A stretch of DNA of 64,000 nt, from positions 25,512-89,511 of the forward strand of contig NZ_BLJI01000018.1 in NCBI RefSeq assembly GCF_017312365.1, read 5' to 3'. Below are positions 38,096 through 47,219 of the stretch, piece after piece (position 1 is the stretch's first letter; the number at the start of each line of letters is the position of its first letter). This stretch comes from Chroococcus sp. FPU101 (GTDB lineage: Bacteria > Cyanobacteriota > Cyanobacteriia > Cyanobacteriales > Microcystaceae). The notes under the pieces were generated by a model. The model had not been told where the DNA came from. It saw only the letters and a list, made by a program, of their open reading frames with translations, and searched no databases. Both the position numbers and the translations under genes were made by a program.

Positions 38096-38134
38096 ACTAG
38101 GATTGAGGCAATTAGTAAACCTAGAAAATCTTAG

Positions 38135-38140
38135 TCTATA
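38135..38140 (-). promoter_or_regulatory. TATAGA -10-like box of operon A pstS
   Basis: TATAGA on the minus strand lies 13 bases downstream of the Pho-box pair, nearly the same spacing as at operon B. Confidence 0.4.
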
Positions 38141-38153
38141 AGCTACACTTTGT

Positions 38154-38172
38154 TAGTAAAGAATAGATTAAG
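38154..38172 (-). promoter_or_regulatory. Pho-box pair upstream of operon A pstS
   Basis: CTTAATCT-ATT-CTTTACTA on the minus strand: the first 8-mer fits PyTTAAPyPy(T/A) fully and the second differs at one base. The pair is followed at 13 bases by a -10-like hexamer. Confidence 0.6.
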
Positions 38173-38470
38173 AAAACGCCGAAAATTGGCTAAGTTCTGA
38201 AATTACAGATAAAAACGCTGTACACAAATGAACGTCAAATGCTTATATAGAGTGAGTTTCATCACTTTTTTGAATTTTATTTTATATTTTTAAATTAGTC
38301 AGCTTAAAAATTACTTTTTTAAAATTTCTCTAAGTAAGGTAAAGTTTACGATTTCTTCATCTTGTTAAGTCAGTGAAAAGCTTCGGCTCACTAATCATTA
38401 TTTTTTAGACCATCTTTTTCGCAGCTAGATTACTCTTATTTAATCGAATTGGTAGAAAAAACACTAACAA

Positions 38471-38489
38471 CTTAATCTGCTTTTAAACT
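38471..38489 (+). promoter_or_regulatory. Pho-box pair upstream of the sphX-like gene
   Basis: CTTAATCT-GCT-TTTAAACT on the plus strand. The first unit is identical to that upstream of operon A pstS. A third, poorer unit, TTCGTTAA, follows in register at 38493-38500, then a TAAAAT -10-like hexamer at 38513-38518. Confidence 0.58.
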
Positions 38490-38576
38490 CAATTCGTTAA
38501 ACTTTTGAATAATAAAATATTAAGTTTTTATGCAAACTTAACATTTTGTATCAAAGTGGAATTAGGAGAACGGTAA

Positions 38577-39623
38577 ATGAAAAGCACATCAAAAAAAAAC
38601 TCGCTGATCATCAAAACAGGAGTAATAGCAACATTACTATTACAATCATGCGCCTCAACTAATCCAAAAGATGTAAAACCCATTAAAATAGACGGTTCAA
38701 GCACGGTTTATCCGATTACCCAAAAAGTTTTAGAACACTACAAAGCCAATCCACCAAAGCAAACTTTAAGTGATATTACAGTTAATGATAACTTTTCTGG
38801 AACAGGTGGCGGATTTAAAAAGTTTTGTGACGGACAAACGGATATTAATGCGGCTTCGCGTCCTATTTCAAAAGAAGAAATGGCGGCTTGTAATGCCAAA
38901 GAAATTCGTTATATTGAATTACCCATTGCTTTTGATGCTTTAACCGTAGCCGTCAATGCTAAAAATACTTGGGCAAGCGATATAACAGTAGCTGAACTAA
39001 AAAAACTCTGGGAACCGTCAGCACAGGGTAAAATTACTAAATGGAATCAAATTCGTTCTACTTGGCCCGATCAACCGATTACCCTTCATGGCGCAGGACA
39101 AGATTCTGGAACTTTTGACTATTTTACTGAAGCCATTGTGGGGCAACCTAGCGCAAGTCGTACTGATTATAACTATAGTGAAGATGACCAAGCGTTAGTG
39201 AATGCCGTTAAACAAGATACAAATGCACTAGGTTATTTTGGTTATAGCTATTATGAGCAGAACAAAGATCAATTAAAAGCATTAGCGATCAATAATGGTA
39301 ATAATGCGGTTCTTCCTTCTGCGGAGTCCGTCAAAACTTCCCAGTATCAACCCCTGGCACGTCCTTTGTTTATCTATGTTAATGCCAAAGCGGCGCAGGA
39401 CAATCCAGCACTAGAAACCTTTGTAAAATACTATTTAAATCATGCACCTCAAGCAGTAGCCGAAGTCGGTTATATTCCTTTACCAGATGAAGGCTATCAT
39501 ATCGCTAAAGTACAATTTGAAAAGTTTGAAGCAGGAACTGTTTTTGATGGCAAGGCTCAATACAATTTAACCATCGGCGAATTACTACGCAAACAAGCCC
39601 AATTTGAAACCGCGAATAAATAA
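38577..39623 (+). CDS. sphX: SphX-like phosphate-binding lipoprotein
   Basis: A 348-residue lipoprotein with lipobox LLLQSC near residue 25. It then reads [44 protein letters not shown] and [18 protein letters not shown]. It is closely related to operon-B PstS and less so to operon-A PstS. SphX proteins of cyanobacteria are phosphate-starvation-induced binding proteins that feed a Pst transporter. It is divergent from operon A with Pho boxes for each side, and has a good ribosome site, TAGGAGAA, before ATG 38577. Confidence 0.92.
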   Translation: MKSTSKKNSLIIKTGVIATLLLQSCASTNPKDVKPIKIDGSSTVYPITQKVLEHYKANPPKQTLSDITVNDNFSGTGGGFKKFCDGQTDINAASRPISKEEMAACNAKEIRYIELPIAFDALTVAVNAKNTWASDITVAELKKLWEPSAQGKITKWNQIRSTWPDQPITLHGAGQDSGTFDYFTEAIVGQPSASRTDYNYSEDDQALVNAVKQDTNALGYFGYSYYEQNKDQLKALAINNGNNAVLPSAESVKTSQYQPLARPLFIYVNAKAAQDNPALETFVKYYLNHAPQAVAEVGYIPLPDEGYHIAKVQFEKFEAGTVFDGKAQYNLTIGELLRKQAQFETANK

Positions 39624-39684
39624 TTAGGTAATTTGGTTAGTCTATACATAACATCAGAGAAGAAATTCTCTGTCTTAAAGCTTC

Positions 39685-39811
39685 AGTCGAGGGGCTGTGT
39701 CTGCCATCGTACGGCAGATCTTGTAAGCCCCGTCGGTTGAAACCGACTCACTTTAAAGATAAGAGTTTATTTTAATGGACTTTTGCTTTGAGACAGGGAT
39801 TTCAATCCCTG
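39685..39811. repeat. Cluster of nested and tandem hairpins in a 305-base gap (39624-39928)
   Basis: GGGGCT (39691-39696)/AGCCCC (39726-39731) encloses CTGCC (39701-39705)/GGCAG (39713-39717). Next come GTCGGTT-GA-AACCGAC (39732-39747) and CAGGGATT-TC-AATCCCTG (39794-39811). No ORF is present. The gap lies between two genes on the same strand. The units look like short palindromic repeats common in cyanobacterial intergenic DNA and may also end the sphX transcript. Confidence 0.7.
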
Positions 39812-39928
39812 ACGGTATCAATGAACTGACTGACAATGATGCAAGTTGTGACTAAACTCATACCTCTCTACCCTTAACCCAAAAAATAAGATAACCTAGA
39901 TAAATTAAGAATTTTTTAACAGATTCTA

Positions 39929-40702
39929 ATGTCATCATCTGCTTATCTGTTGGTTTATCACGGAAGTCGAGATCCTCGCCCTGAGCAAGCGGTTAGAAAG
40001 ATCGCAAATTTGTTTCGTCAGCAGATTAAAATAAACGAAAGTCTAGTCAGTGTCCATCAATCCATCAATAACGCGACTACTCTACTGACTAAACCTCAAG
40101 ATTCTTTTGTTGAAGTTGCTTCTTTAGAATTATCTGCTATTCCTCTTCATCAGAATATCATCAAATTTGCTCACCAAGCGACTACACTAGGTTTCACTCA
40201 ATTACAGATTATGCCATTGTTTCTGTTACCTGGTGTTCATGTTAAAGAAGATATCCCTAGAGAAATCACTTTAGCTAAACAAAAGATTTCAGAGATGCAC
40301 ATTGATTTAAAATCCCATTTAGGCGCGTATCCTGATCTTATTCCCCTACTGCGTCAACAGTTTGAAAGCATCTCAGCAGACACTCGTATTTTATTGTCTC
40401 ACGGTAGCCGTTATTCAGGTAGCCGTCAAGCCGTTGAAGCTGTATCCTATCAATTAGACGCGATACCTGCTTATTGGTCAGTTGCACCAAGTTTAGAAAC
40501 ACAAGTACAAGCTTTAATTGCACAAAAAGCGCAAAAAATAGCCATATTACCCTATTTTCTCTTTTCAGGTGGGATTACAGAAGCGATCGCCCAACAAGTG
40601 CAGCAATTACAGCAGAGATATCCACAAATACAACTTTACTTAGGCGAACCCATTAATGCAACCCACGCCCTCGCTCAAGTTATTCTACAAGGAATTCAAT
40701 AA
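39929..40702 (+). CDS. CbiX/SirB-type chelatase, two-domain
   Basis: A 257-residue protein with two repeats of the class II chelatase fold. The N-terminal half has AYLLVYHGSRDPRPEQA, with a conserved histidine, and LQIMPLFLLPGVHVKEDIP. The C-terminal half has RILLSHGSRYSGSRQAVEA and KIAILPYFLFSGGITEAIA. Such proteins insert Fe or Co into sirohydrochlorin, for siroheme (sulfite and nitrite reductases) or cobalamin. The metal cannot be assigned from sequence. The 3' end overlaps the convergent FAD gene by 18 bases. Confidence 0.88.
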   Translation: MSSSAYLLVYHGSRDPRPEQAVRKIANLFRQQIKINESLVSVHQSINNATTLLTKPQDSFVEVASLELSAIPLHQNIIKFAHQATTLGFTQLQIMPLFLLPGVHVKEDIPREITLAKQKISEMHIDLKSHLGAYPDLIPLLRQQFESISADTRILLSHGSRYSGSRQAVEAVSYQLDAIPAYWSVAPSLETQVQALIAQKAQKIAILPYFLFSGGITEAIAQQVQQLQQRYPQIQLYLGEPINATHALAQVILQGIQ

Positions 40703-42052
40703 CTCTTTAGCTAATTTTTCGGCTTGTTGTCGAATTTCTGGGACGGCGGTTGTTTCCCAAAGGCAGCCTTTTTGAAGTGGGCCTAAAGTATATAGTATAG
40801 AAGAATTATCGCCTATATTATTGACTAATGCGCCGTTTTCTGCAACATCTAATCCTAATTGGAGAGCATCAGGTTTAGCTAGTTCCGAAGTAATAATATT
40901 TTTCAATAAAGGATTTTGCCATTGACTCGTTAACCGTTCAGAACCAGTACAATTAACCACATGGTGTACTTGAATGTCTTGAGTCTGTTCAGTATATCTC
41001 GGACGAATGGTTACTGTTACTTTGTCTATCTCTTCTTGATACGATTGTATTTCTCCACGCAAAATGATTAACTGTTGTGAGTCTCTTAATTTAGTAATAA
41101 TTTGGGCAATATCTGGCGAAATTCGATGCCGATGAATATCCCAATAGGAACGCAAATGACGTAAAAAGCGGCGTTTTTCTGTGATAGAAAGCGATTTCCA
41201 GATTAGTTGGGTGTGAGGACGCAGAAAATCTATTACCGATCGCCAATCATAACCTAAGTCTTGCGCTTTTTTGACTTCAGAGCGAATTTGTTTAAATAAA
41301 TGATTTAAGTTTTGATCCAGTTCAATCAAAGGAGCATACACTTGTATTGGTTTATGCGGTTGTGGCAGTAACCCGCGTCTGGAAACTAAATAAATTTTCC
41401 CTTGATGTCCTTTGTAATATAAATCAATTACTAAATCAATGGCGGTTAGTCCAGAACCAATCAGTAAAATATTATGATCTGGTTCTATCATATTTTCTAA
41501 TGGAGTAGACCAAGCCCAACTAGAATAACGTCTACTTTGATAGAAAGATGGATCATCAATGGGTGGATGAGATGGCGGTAAATTTCCTAATGCTAAGATA
41601 ACACGATCGGCTTTAATCGTTGCTCCACTTCGACACGTCACAATCATTTGCTCATGTGCGGCTTGCAGTGCGTGGGCTTCATCTTGTATATATTCTAAAT
41701 AAACATCTTTTCTCGCGTAGTTTTGTGCCTCTTGTAAAACAGATTGAAGATATTCGCCATAATAGCGACGGGGTGCAAAAGTGCTTCCTGTAAAAGATTT
41801 TTTGGGATAGCGATCTTGTATCCAGTTTAAGAAATGTTCGGGAATTTCAGGAAAAGCACTCATTTTTGAAACGGGAACATTGAGGAGATGGCTAAGAATG
41901 GGGGTACTATAAGCCACCCCTTGACCTATTTTGACACGTTTTTCAATGAGTTTAATCTTTAAAGGACAATTGGCTAGACGTAGTAACTGTACAGCTACCA
42001 TCGTTCCACTAAAACCACCACCGATAATTGCAATTGTCGTAGCCTTAACCAT
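40685..42052 (-). CDS. FAD/NAD(P)-binding oxidoreductase-like protein
   Basis: A 455-residue protein with an N-terminal FAD motif IAIIGGGFSGTMVAVQLL, followed by GVAYSTPILSHLLNVP, typical of the FAD-NAD(P)-binding family PF13454. A second Rossmann motif, NILLIGSGLTAIDLVIDLYY, lies near residue 195, and a C-terminal NCTGSERL closes the nucleotide site. The reaction is unknown. Relatives include lysine/ornithine monooxygenase-like and Rieske-associated proteins, and none fits well enough to name. Confidence 0.82.
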   Translation of the reverse strand: MVKATTIAIIGGGFSGTMVAVQLLRLANCPLKIKLIEKRVKIGQGVAYSTPILSHLLNVPVSKMSAFPEIPEHFLNWIQDRYPKKSFTGSTFAPRRYYGEYLQSVLQEAQNYARKDVYLEYIQDEAHALQAAHEQMIVTCRSGATIKADRVILALGNLPPSHPPIDDPSFYQSRRYSSWAWSTPLENMIEPDHNILLIGSGLTAIDLVIDLYYKGHQGKIYLVSRRGLLPQPHKPIQVYAPLIELDQNLNHLFKQIRSEVKKAQDLGYDWRSVIDFLRPHTQLIWKSLSITEKRRFLRHLRSYWDIHRHRISPDIAQIITKLRDSQQLIILRGEIQSYQEEIDKVTVTIRPRYTEQTQDIQVHHVVNCTGSERLTSQWQNPLLKNIITSELAKPDALQLGLDVAENGALVNNIGDNSSILYTLGPLQKGCLWETTAVPEIRQQAEKLAKELLNSL

Positions 42053-42131
42053 TAATTTATCTCAAATTGTATTTGAAATTAATTTTAGTTTATTTACAAT
42101 ACATCTGCAATTTCGACTACTTAACAAAAAT

Positions 42132-42989
42132 TTACACAGTTAGCCATTTTGATAGGTCTTTATCGATCAGACCCTGAAGCCTAAGGATTTCAGGACGATA
42201 GATTTCTATCAGTTTAGCGCGATCGTCCGAAGACAAAGTCGGTTTATAAACACTCACTGCTTTAATTTTTGTATACAGGTTATTCCCGAATGGCTTTGGT
42301 AGTATCTCTAGTAGACGTTTCGTTATATTTTGTGCTTTCCCTGGTTTGATAAATAAAGTGTAGAGAATTTTATTTTTAGGAATACCATTATTTCGGTATC
42401 TTTTAGCCATATCAACTTTAATATTGGGTTCGACCTCTAAAAAAGTAAATAGATCTTTAATAAATTCTTCAGAATTATTAAGTAAATCTTCATAAAAGAG
42501 GATTTTAATGTTCTTTGAGTCAAAGGCTTTAAAATAATGAACAAGTTGGGAATAATAAAATCCTAGTTTGACAAAGTAATTGCTTTCATAAATTAAACTC
42601 TCAAAGCTTTGTTGCTGTTTATTTATATTGTAGTGCATTAAATAATCTGAAAAAGCTCGATTAGCTGGATCTCTCAAAATAGCAATAATTTTAGTGTCAG
42701 GTAGAATTGAATGGATTGATTGTGCCGAAGTGGGATCACTGTAATAAGTGGTCGAGATTTCTCCTATGATTGCATTTTTTGGAGCGTCTTTAAATAATTC
42801 TTGATATTCTTCTAAATTCTCAACCGCTCCCCATTTCTTATTTTTGGCGCGGCTGCTTTCATTTAAGAAAAAAAATGTTTCTTTCTTAGGACACATATAA
42901 ATGTTTGGATGTTGAGATAAGTAGTGAAATAAAGAAGTAGTTCCACACTTACCGGCTCCAATGATTATAAAATTGGGTAATTTGCTCAT
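42132..42989 (-). CDS. Sulfotransferase-domain protein
   Basis: A 285-residue protein with the two PAPS-binding motifs of sulfotransferases: 5'-PSB loop IIGAGKCGTTSLFHYLSQHP at the N terminus and the 3' motif IIAILRDPANRAFSDYLMHY near residue 110. It also has KETFFFLNESS and LLNNSEEFIKDLFTFLEVEP. It probably transfers sulfate from PAPS to a carbohydrate or other small acceptor. It stands alone with no sulfation or glycan genes nearby. Confidence 0.85.
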   Translation of the reverse strand: MSKLPNFIIIGAGKCGTTSLFHYLSQHPNIYMCPKKETFFFLNESSRAKNKKWGAVENLEEYQELFKDAPKNAIIGEISTTYYSDPTSAQSIHSILPDTKIIAILRDPANRAFSDYLMHYNINKQQQSFESLIYESNYFVKLGFYYSQLVHYFKAFDSKNIKILFYEDLLNNSEEFIKDLFTFLEVEPNIKVDMAKRYRNNGIPKNKILYTLFIKPGKAQNITKRLLEILPKPFGNNLYTKIKAVSVYKPTLSSDDRAKLIEIYRPEILRLQGLIDKDLSKWLTV

Positions 42990-43231
42990 TTTAAAATCCC
43001 GAACTTAAGCAGCAACGTAATTAAATACCTGAGAATATACAACATAATCCAAAATTTTACAATTTTTTAAAATTGCTCTTGCTTCTACAAAGATCGTAAA
43101 TTAATTTAAAAACATTTATATTCTAAAAATGGAAGGCTTTGAATCGAATGACCTAAAATGAACAAAGAATAGAGAAACATTTAAACCCTGGATAGAAAAG
43201 GGAAGATAACTTGCTCTAATTATTAAAAAGA

Positions 43232-44965
43232 ATGCAATCAGTCGATTTTACAACGCTTACCGCTTCTTACACCGAACTACGCTCACAATGGTTACCCAGC
43301 CGACTAGAACAGGTTTATCAATGCGATCGCTACACCATTGCCTTAGCATTACGAACCTTGAAAAAAAGAGCTTGGTTAACCGTATCTTGGCATCCCCAAG
43401 CAGCGAGAATTAATATCGGAGATCCACCCCCCAAAACACCAGATACCTTTACTTTTAGTGATCAACTGCGACATCAACTTAATGGATATGCACTCACAGT
43501 AATAGAATTAATTGCACCTTGGGAAAGAGTTATTGACTTTCATTTCGCCAAACGTCCTGATGATCCCCCAGTCTGGCATTTATATGTAGAAATAATGGGT
43601 AAATATAGTAATGTCATCCTGACTGATGCGAGTAACCAAATTATTACAGTAGCTCATCAAGTCACTGCTTCACAATCTACTGTCCGTACAGTGCAAACGG
43701 GACAACCCTACGAACTTCCTCCACCGTTATTCGGAACCAACCCCAGTCTAGAAGAATCGTTTAGCAGTTGGCAAGAGCGAGTTAGCCTCATTCCCGATAA
43801 AATAGAACGTCAGTTAATCAAAACCTATCGCGGTGTTAGTCCAATTATTGCCCGTTTTCTGCTTAAAACTGCCCAAATTGAGCCGCAAACAACCACAGAT
43901 CAACTAACCCAAACGAACTGGGAAATTCTTTTTCAAGCATGGCAACACTGGCTAAATATTATCAAAACAGAATCATTTCAGCCAGGGAGGACAAAAACAG
44001 GATATACCGTATTAGGGGGAGAAGATATAGAACCTGTAGAGAGTGTGCAATCTTTACTAAACCGTTACTATACTGATTATCTTAATCAAGAATCCTTTCA
44101 ACAGCTACGTCATCAACTCAGTCAAAAGATTAATGCTATTTTAGGGAAACTCAGACAAAAAGCCAATACTTTCACAGAACGCTTACAACAGTCGAAAAAT
44201 GCGGATCAATATCGAGAACAAGCGGATCTTTTGATGGCGTATGTTTACCAATGGGAAGCGGGAATGTCTTCCATTACTCTATCTGATTTTGAAACAGAAC
44301 TCCCCATAACCATTCCTCTTAACCCAGAGAAAAACGGCGTACAGAATGCCCAAAACTTATATAAACAACATCAAAAGCTAAAACGTGCCTTCCAAGCGGT
44401 TCAACCTTTATTAGATGAAGTATCAGCCGAAATTCAGTATCTAGAACAAGTTTTCGCTAGTTTATCTGGGTTAGAACAGTATCAAACCCCAGATGACTTA
44501 CAAACTCTAGAAGAAATTCGAGACGAACTGATCGAACAAAATTACTTTGAATCACAACCGCGTCCCCGAAATAGTACAGATGAATCAAAACCCTATCGTT
44601 ATCTGATGCCATCAGGATCTGAAATTTGGATCGGTCGCAATAACCGCCAAAATGACATCCTAACGTTTCGGACTGCGGGGGACTATGATTTATGGTTTCA
44701 TACCCAAGAGATCGCGGGGAGTCATGTTTTATTACGTTTACAACCAGGTTCCGTTCCCGATGAAAGTGAATTACAACTCGCAGCAGACTGGGCGGCTTAT
44801 TTTAGTCAATCTCGTCAAAGCGCACAAGTTCCTGTAGTATACACAAAACCGAAATTTGTCTATAAGCCAAAAGGCGCAAAGCCAGGAATGGTGATTTATA
44901 AGCAAGAGCAGGTTTTATGGGGTTCTCCAGAGCGTGTTACAACATACCTCAAAAATTTAGTTTAG
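43232..44965 (+). CDS. NFACT-family protein, RqcH-like
   Basis: A 577-residue NFACT protein. The NFACT-N domain (residues 1-200) contains RLEQVYQCDRYTIALALRTL and WHLYVEIMGKYSNVILTD. A helical central region follows, with a coiled coil (about 370-430), and the C-terminal NFACT-R domain is PSGSEIWIGRNNRQNDILTF with DLWFHTQEIAGSHVLLR. RqcH members bind stalled 50S subunits and add alanine tails in ribosome quality control. Here the family Asp-Arg pair appears as Glu98-Arg99 (PWERVIDF). Function is inferred from the family. Confidence 0.88.
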   Translation: MQSVDFTTLTASYTELRSQWLPSRLEQVYQCDRYTIALALRTLKKRAWLTVSWHPQAARINIGDPPPKTPDTFTFSDQLRHQLNGYALTVIELIAPWERVIDFHFAKRPDDPPVWHLYVEIMGKYSNVILTDASNQIITVAHQVTASQSTVRTVQTGQPYELPPPLFGTNPSLEESFSSWQERVSLIPDKIERQLIKTYRGVSPIIARFLLKTAQIEPQTTTDQLTQTNWEILFQAWQHWLNIIKTESFQPGRTKTGYTVLGGEDIEPVESVQSLLNRYYTDYLNQESFQQLRHQLSQKINAILGKLRQKANTFTERLQQSKNADQYREQADLLMAYVYQWEAGMSSITLSDFETELPITIPLNPEKNGVQNAQNLYKQHQKLKRAFQAVQPLLDEVSAEIQYLEQVFASLSGLEQYQTPDDLQTLEEIRDELIEQNYFESQPRPRNSTDESKPYRYLMPSGSEIWIGRNNRQNDILTFRTAGDYDLWFHTQEIAGSHVLLRLQPGSVPDESELQLAADWAAYFSQSRQSAQVPVVYTKPKFVYKPKGAKPGMVIYKQEQVLWGSPERVTTYLKNLV

Positions 44966-45226
44966 GAAAATTTCTTTACTTTTTTTTACAAAAGTGTGTG
45001 TCTTCTGTTACAATTTTATTACGAAATTAAAAAAGCTAACGATTTGGGAACGTAAGACTTTGGAATTTCCGTGCGATGACAACAAAATAATGATTATGGA
45101 AAAAGCCAGTGATTGTCTATCAATAGTAATAGCGATCGCTGGTAATTTATTTTCAGCAAAAATCGCTCCTGTTTATAAGCGACAATAATTAAAGATAGAC
45201 GAAACAAATTCAAGGAGTAAGGGTTA

Positions 45227-46531
45227 GTGATCAGAATTCTGAAACTAGCACAGATGACAGCAGCAGAACTCACCACACTTAAAAAACGGGCTGAGTTAGA
45301 TATCGATAATGCCCTCTCTATTGCTAAAACGGTGATTGATGAGATACAACTTGAGGGTGATAAAGGCGTAATTTCCTATGCCAGAAAATTTGACTATGAA
45401 GGCGCAACGGTAGAAAATATAAGAGTTACAGCCGAAGAAATAGAACAAGCAGAACATTTAATCGAACCCGAAGTTAAAACCGCACTCGAACAAGCTTTTA
45501 GAAATATTCATGAAGTGCATCGTCGACAAATGCCCGAAGAAATTCAACTCGGCGAAATTTCTCCAGGGGTCTTTGCTGGTGAAAAAATTACTCCCCTTCC
45601 GAGTGTTGGTTTATATGTACCTAGAGGGCGTGGCGCATTTCCTTCGATGATGTTGATGTTAGCCATTCCTGCAAAAGTAGCTGGAGTACCTAGAATTGTC
45701 GTCTGTACCCCTCCCGATAAACAGGGCAATGTTGAACCCGCTTCCCTTGTGGCGGCAAAAATGGCAGGTGTGGACGAAATCTATAAACTAGGGGGCGTAC
45801 AAGCGATCGCAGCTATGGCTATCGGAACCTCAACCGTCGCAAGGGTTGACAAAATTACAGGCCCGTGTAGTATCTATGGGGCTGCCGCGAAACGTATTCT
45901 TTACGGTACTGTTGATGTGGGTTTACCTGCGGGGCCGAGTGAATCAATTGTACTAGCCGATGAATATACCGATCCAAAACTGGCAGCGATCGATCTATTA
46001 ATTGAAGCCGAACACGGTTCAGACTCAGCCGCCTTACTCGTGATACATAGTGAAGAAGTAGCCCAGAAAGCGAGTCAGTTTGCGAGTGAATATATTCAAC
46101 AATTACCCGACTGGCGACGTGAATTTTGTGAACAAGGACTAGCCGCTTATGGTGGAATTATTCTAACTTCTAGTTTAGAAGAATCGATCGCTTTTATTAA
46201 TGATTATGCCCCTGAACACTTAGAAGTCTTAGTCAAAGATCCTTTTGCTATCTTGGGACAAATTAAAAATGCAGGTGAAATCTTACTCGGTGCATATACG
46301 CCTTCTTCTGCTGCTACTTATGCTATTGGTGTTAATGCAGTATTACCGACGGGAGGGTTTGCGCGTTCCTATTCGGCAGTATCCGTCTATGACTTCCTGA
46401 AACGTTCTACCCTAGCCTATTTGACTTCTGAAGGCTTTGAAAAGTTGAAAACCACAACTACAACTCTAGCTAATTATGAAGGCTTTCCCGCACATGGTCT
46501 AGCCATCACCGAACGCGAAAAACTATTGTAA
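45227..46531 (+). CDS. hisD: Histidinol dehydrogenase
   Basis: HisD oxidises histidinol to histidine in two NAD-dependent steps. The 434-residue protein carries VGLYVPRGRGAFPSMMLMLA, the zinc-site segment TGPCSIYGAAAKR, LPAGPSESIVLADE, LLIEAEHGSDSAA with the catalytic Glu-His, and NDYAPEHLEV. The start is GTG 45227, preceded by AAGGAG nine bases upstream. hisB follows 18 bases later in the same direction, forming a two-gene histidine unit. Confidence 0.96.
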   Translation: MIRILKLAQMTAAELTTLKKRAELDIDNALSIAKTVIDEIQLEGDKGVISYARKFDYEGATVENIRVTAEEIEQAEHLIEPEVKTALEQAFRNIHEVHRRQMPEEIQLGEISPGVFAGEKITPLPSVGLYVPRGRGAFPSMMLMLAIPAKVAGVPRIVVCTPPDKQGNVEPASLVAAKMAGVDEIYKLGGVQAIAAMAIGTSTVARVDKITGPCSIYGAAAKRILYGTVDVGLPAGPSESIVLADEYTDPKLAAIDLLIEAEHGSDSAALLVIHSEEVAQKASQFASEYIQQLPDWRREFCEQGLAAYGGIILTSSLEESIAFINDYAPEHLEVLVKDPFAILGQIKNAGEILLGAYTPSSAATYAIGVNAVLPTGGFARSYSAVSVYDFLKRSTLAYLTSEGFEKLKTTTTTLANYEGFPAHGLAITEREKLL

Positions 46532-46549
46532 ATTTTTATTACAAATACT

Positions 46550-47173
46550 ATGCAAATTACCGATAAACTGCTTCAGATACCCACTGGACGGATCGCCACC
46601 GTTAGCCGTACCACCAAAGAAACCGATGTACAAGTGAGTTTAAACTTAGACGGACAAGGAAACTGTCATGCAAATACGGGCGTTCCTTTTCTCGATCATA
46701 TGCTACATCAAATCGCCTCACATGGCTTAATCGACCTAGAAGTCAAAGCTACTGGTGATATAGAAATAGATGATCATCATACCAATGAAGATGTAGGGAT
46801 TACAATAGGACAAGCCCTCTTTCAAGCATTAGGCGATCGTAAAGGGATCATTAGATTTGGTCATTTTGTTGCACCTTTAGACGAAGCTTTAATTCAAGTC
46901 GCCTTAGATTTTTCTGGAAGACCACATCTAAGTTATGGTTTAACCATTCCCACCCAGAGAGTAGGCACCTATGATACTCAACTGGTGCGGGAATTTTTTG
47001 TAGCGATCGTCAACCATAGCCAAATGACCTTACATATTCAACAATTAGATGGCATTAATTCCCACCATATCATCGAAGCCACCTTTAAAGCCTTTGCACG
47101 ATCAATGCGAATGGCACTCGAAATCGATCCGCGTCGCTCTGATGCAATTCCGAGTTCTAAAGGAGTATTGTAA
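46550..47173 (+). CDS. hisB: Imidazoleglycerol-phosphate dehydratase
   Basis: HisB dehydrates imidazoleglycerol phosphate in histidine synthesis. The 207-residue monofunctional protein has [20 protein letters not shown] and [19 protein letters not shown] with the paired metal histidines, then [18 protein letters not shown], and ends [16 protein letters not shown]. The gene lies 18 bases after hisD. An 18-codon near-copy of its 3' end occurs 0.9 kb downstream. Confidence 0.96.
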   Translation: MQITDKLLQIPTGRIATVSRTTKETDVQVSLNLDGQGNCHANTGVPFLDHMLHQIASHGLIDLEVKATGDIEIDDHHTNEDVGITIGQALFQALGDRKGIIRFGHFVAPLDEALIQVALDFSGRPHLSYGLTIPTQRVGTYDTQLVREFFVAIVNHSQMTLHIQQLDGINSHHIIEATFKAFARSMRMALEIDPRRSDAIPSSKGVL

Positions 47174-47219
47174 AGAAATTTTCACTATTTATTTACTACA
47201 ACCAAAGCTTTTATAGGAG

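Larger units (their letters stand above)
38096..38576. other. 481-base divergent regulatory region between pstS and the sphX-like gene
   Basis: It is AT-rich with no ORF. It holds one Pho-box pair near each flanking gene, facing outward. The central 250 bases contain A/T tracts, a further 8-mer CTTTACCT on the minus strand near 38335, and the short hairpin GTGAAAAGCTTCGGCTCAC-like segment near 38373-38391. No RNA gene is recognised. Confidence 0.55.

Noticed and set aside
44994..45188. 64-codon plus-strand ORF between the NFACT gene and hisD
   Set aside because: Unusual residue mix, no ribosome site, contains a HIP1 site in intergenic-type sequence; probably chance.
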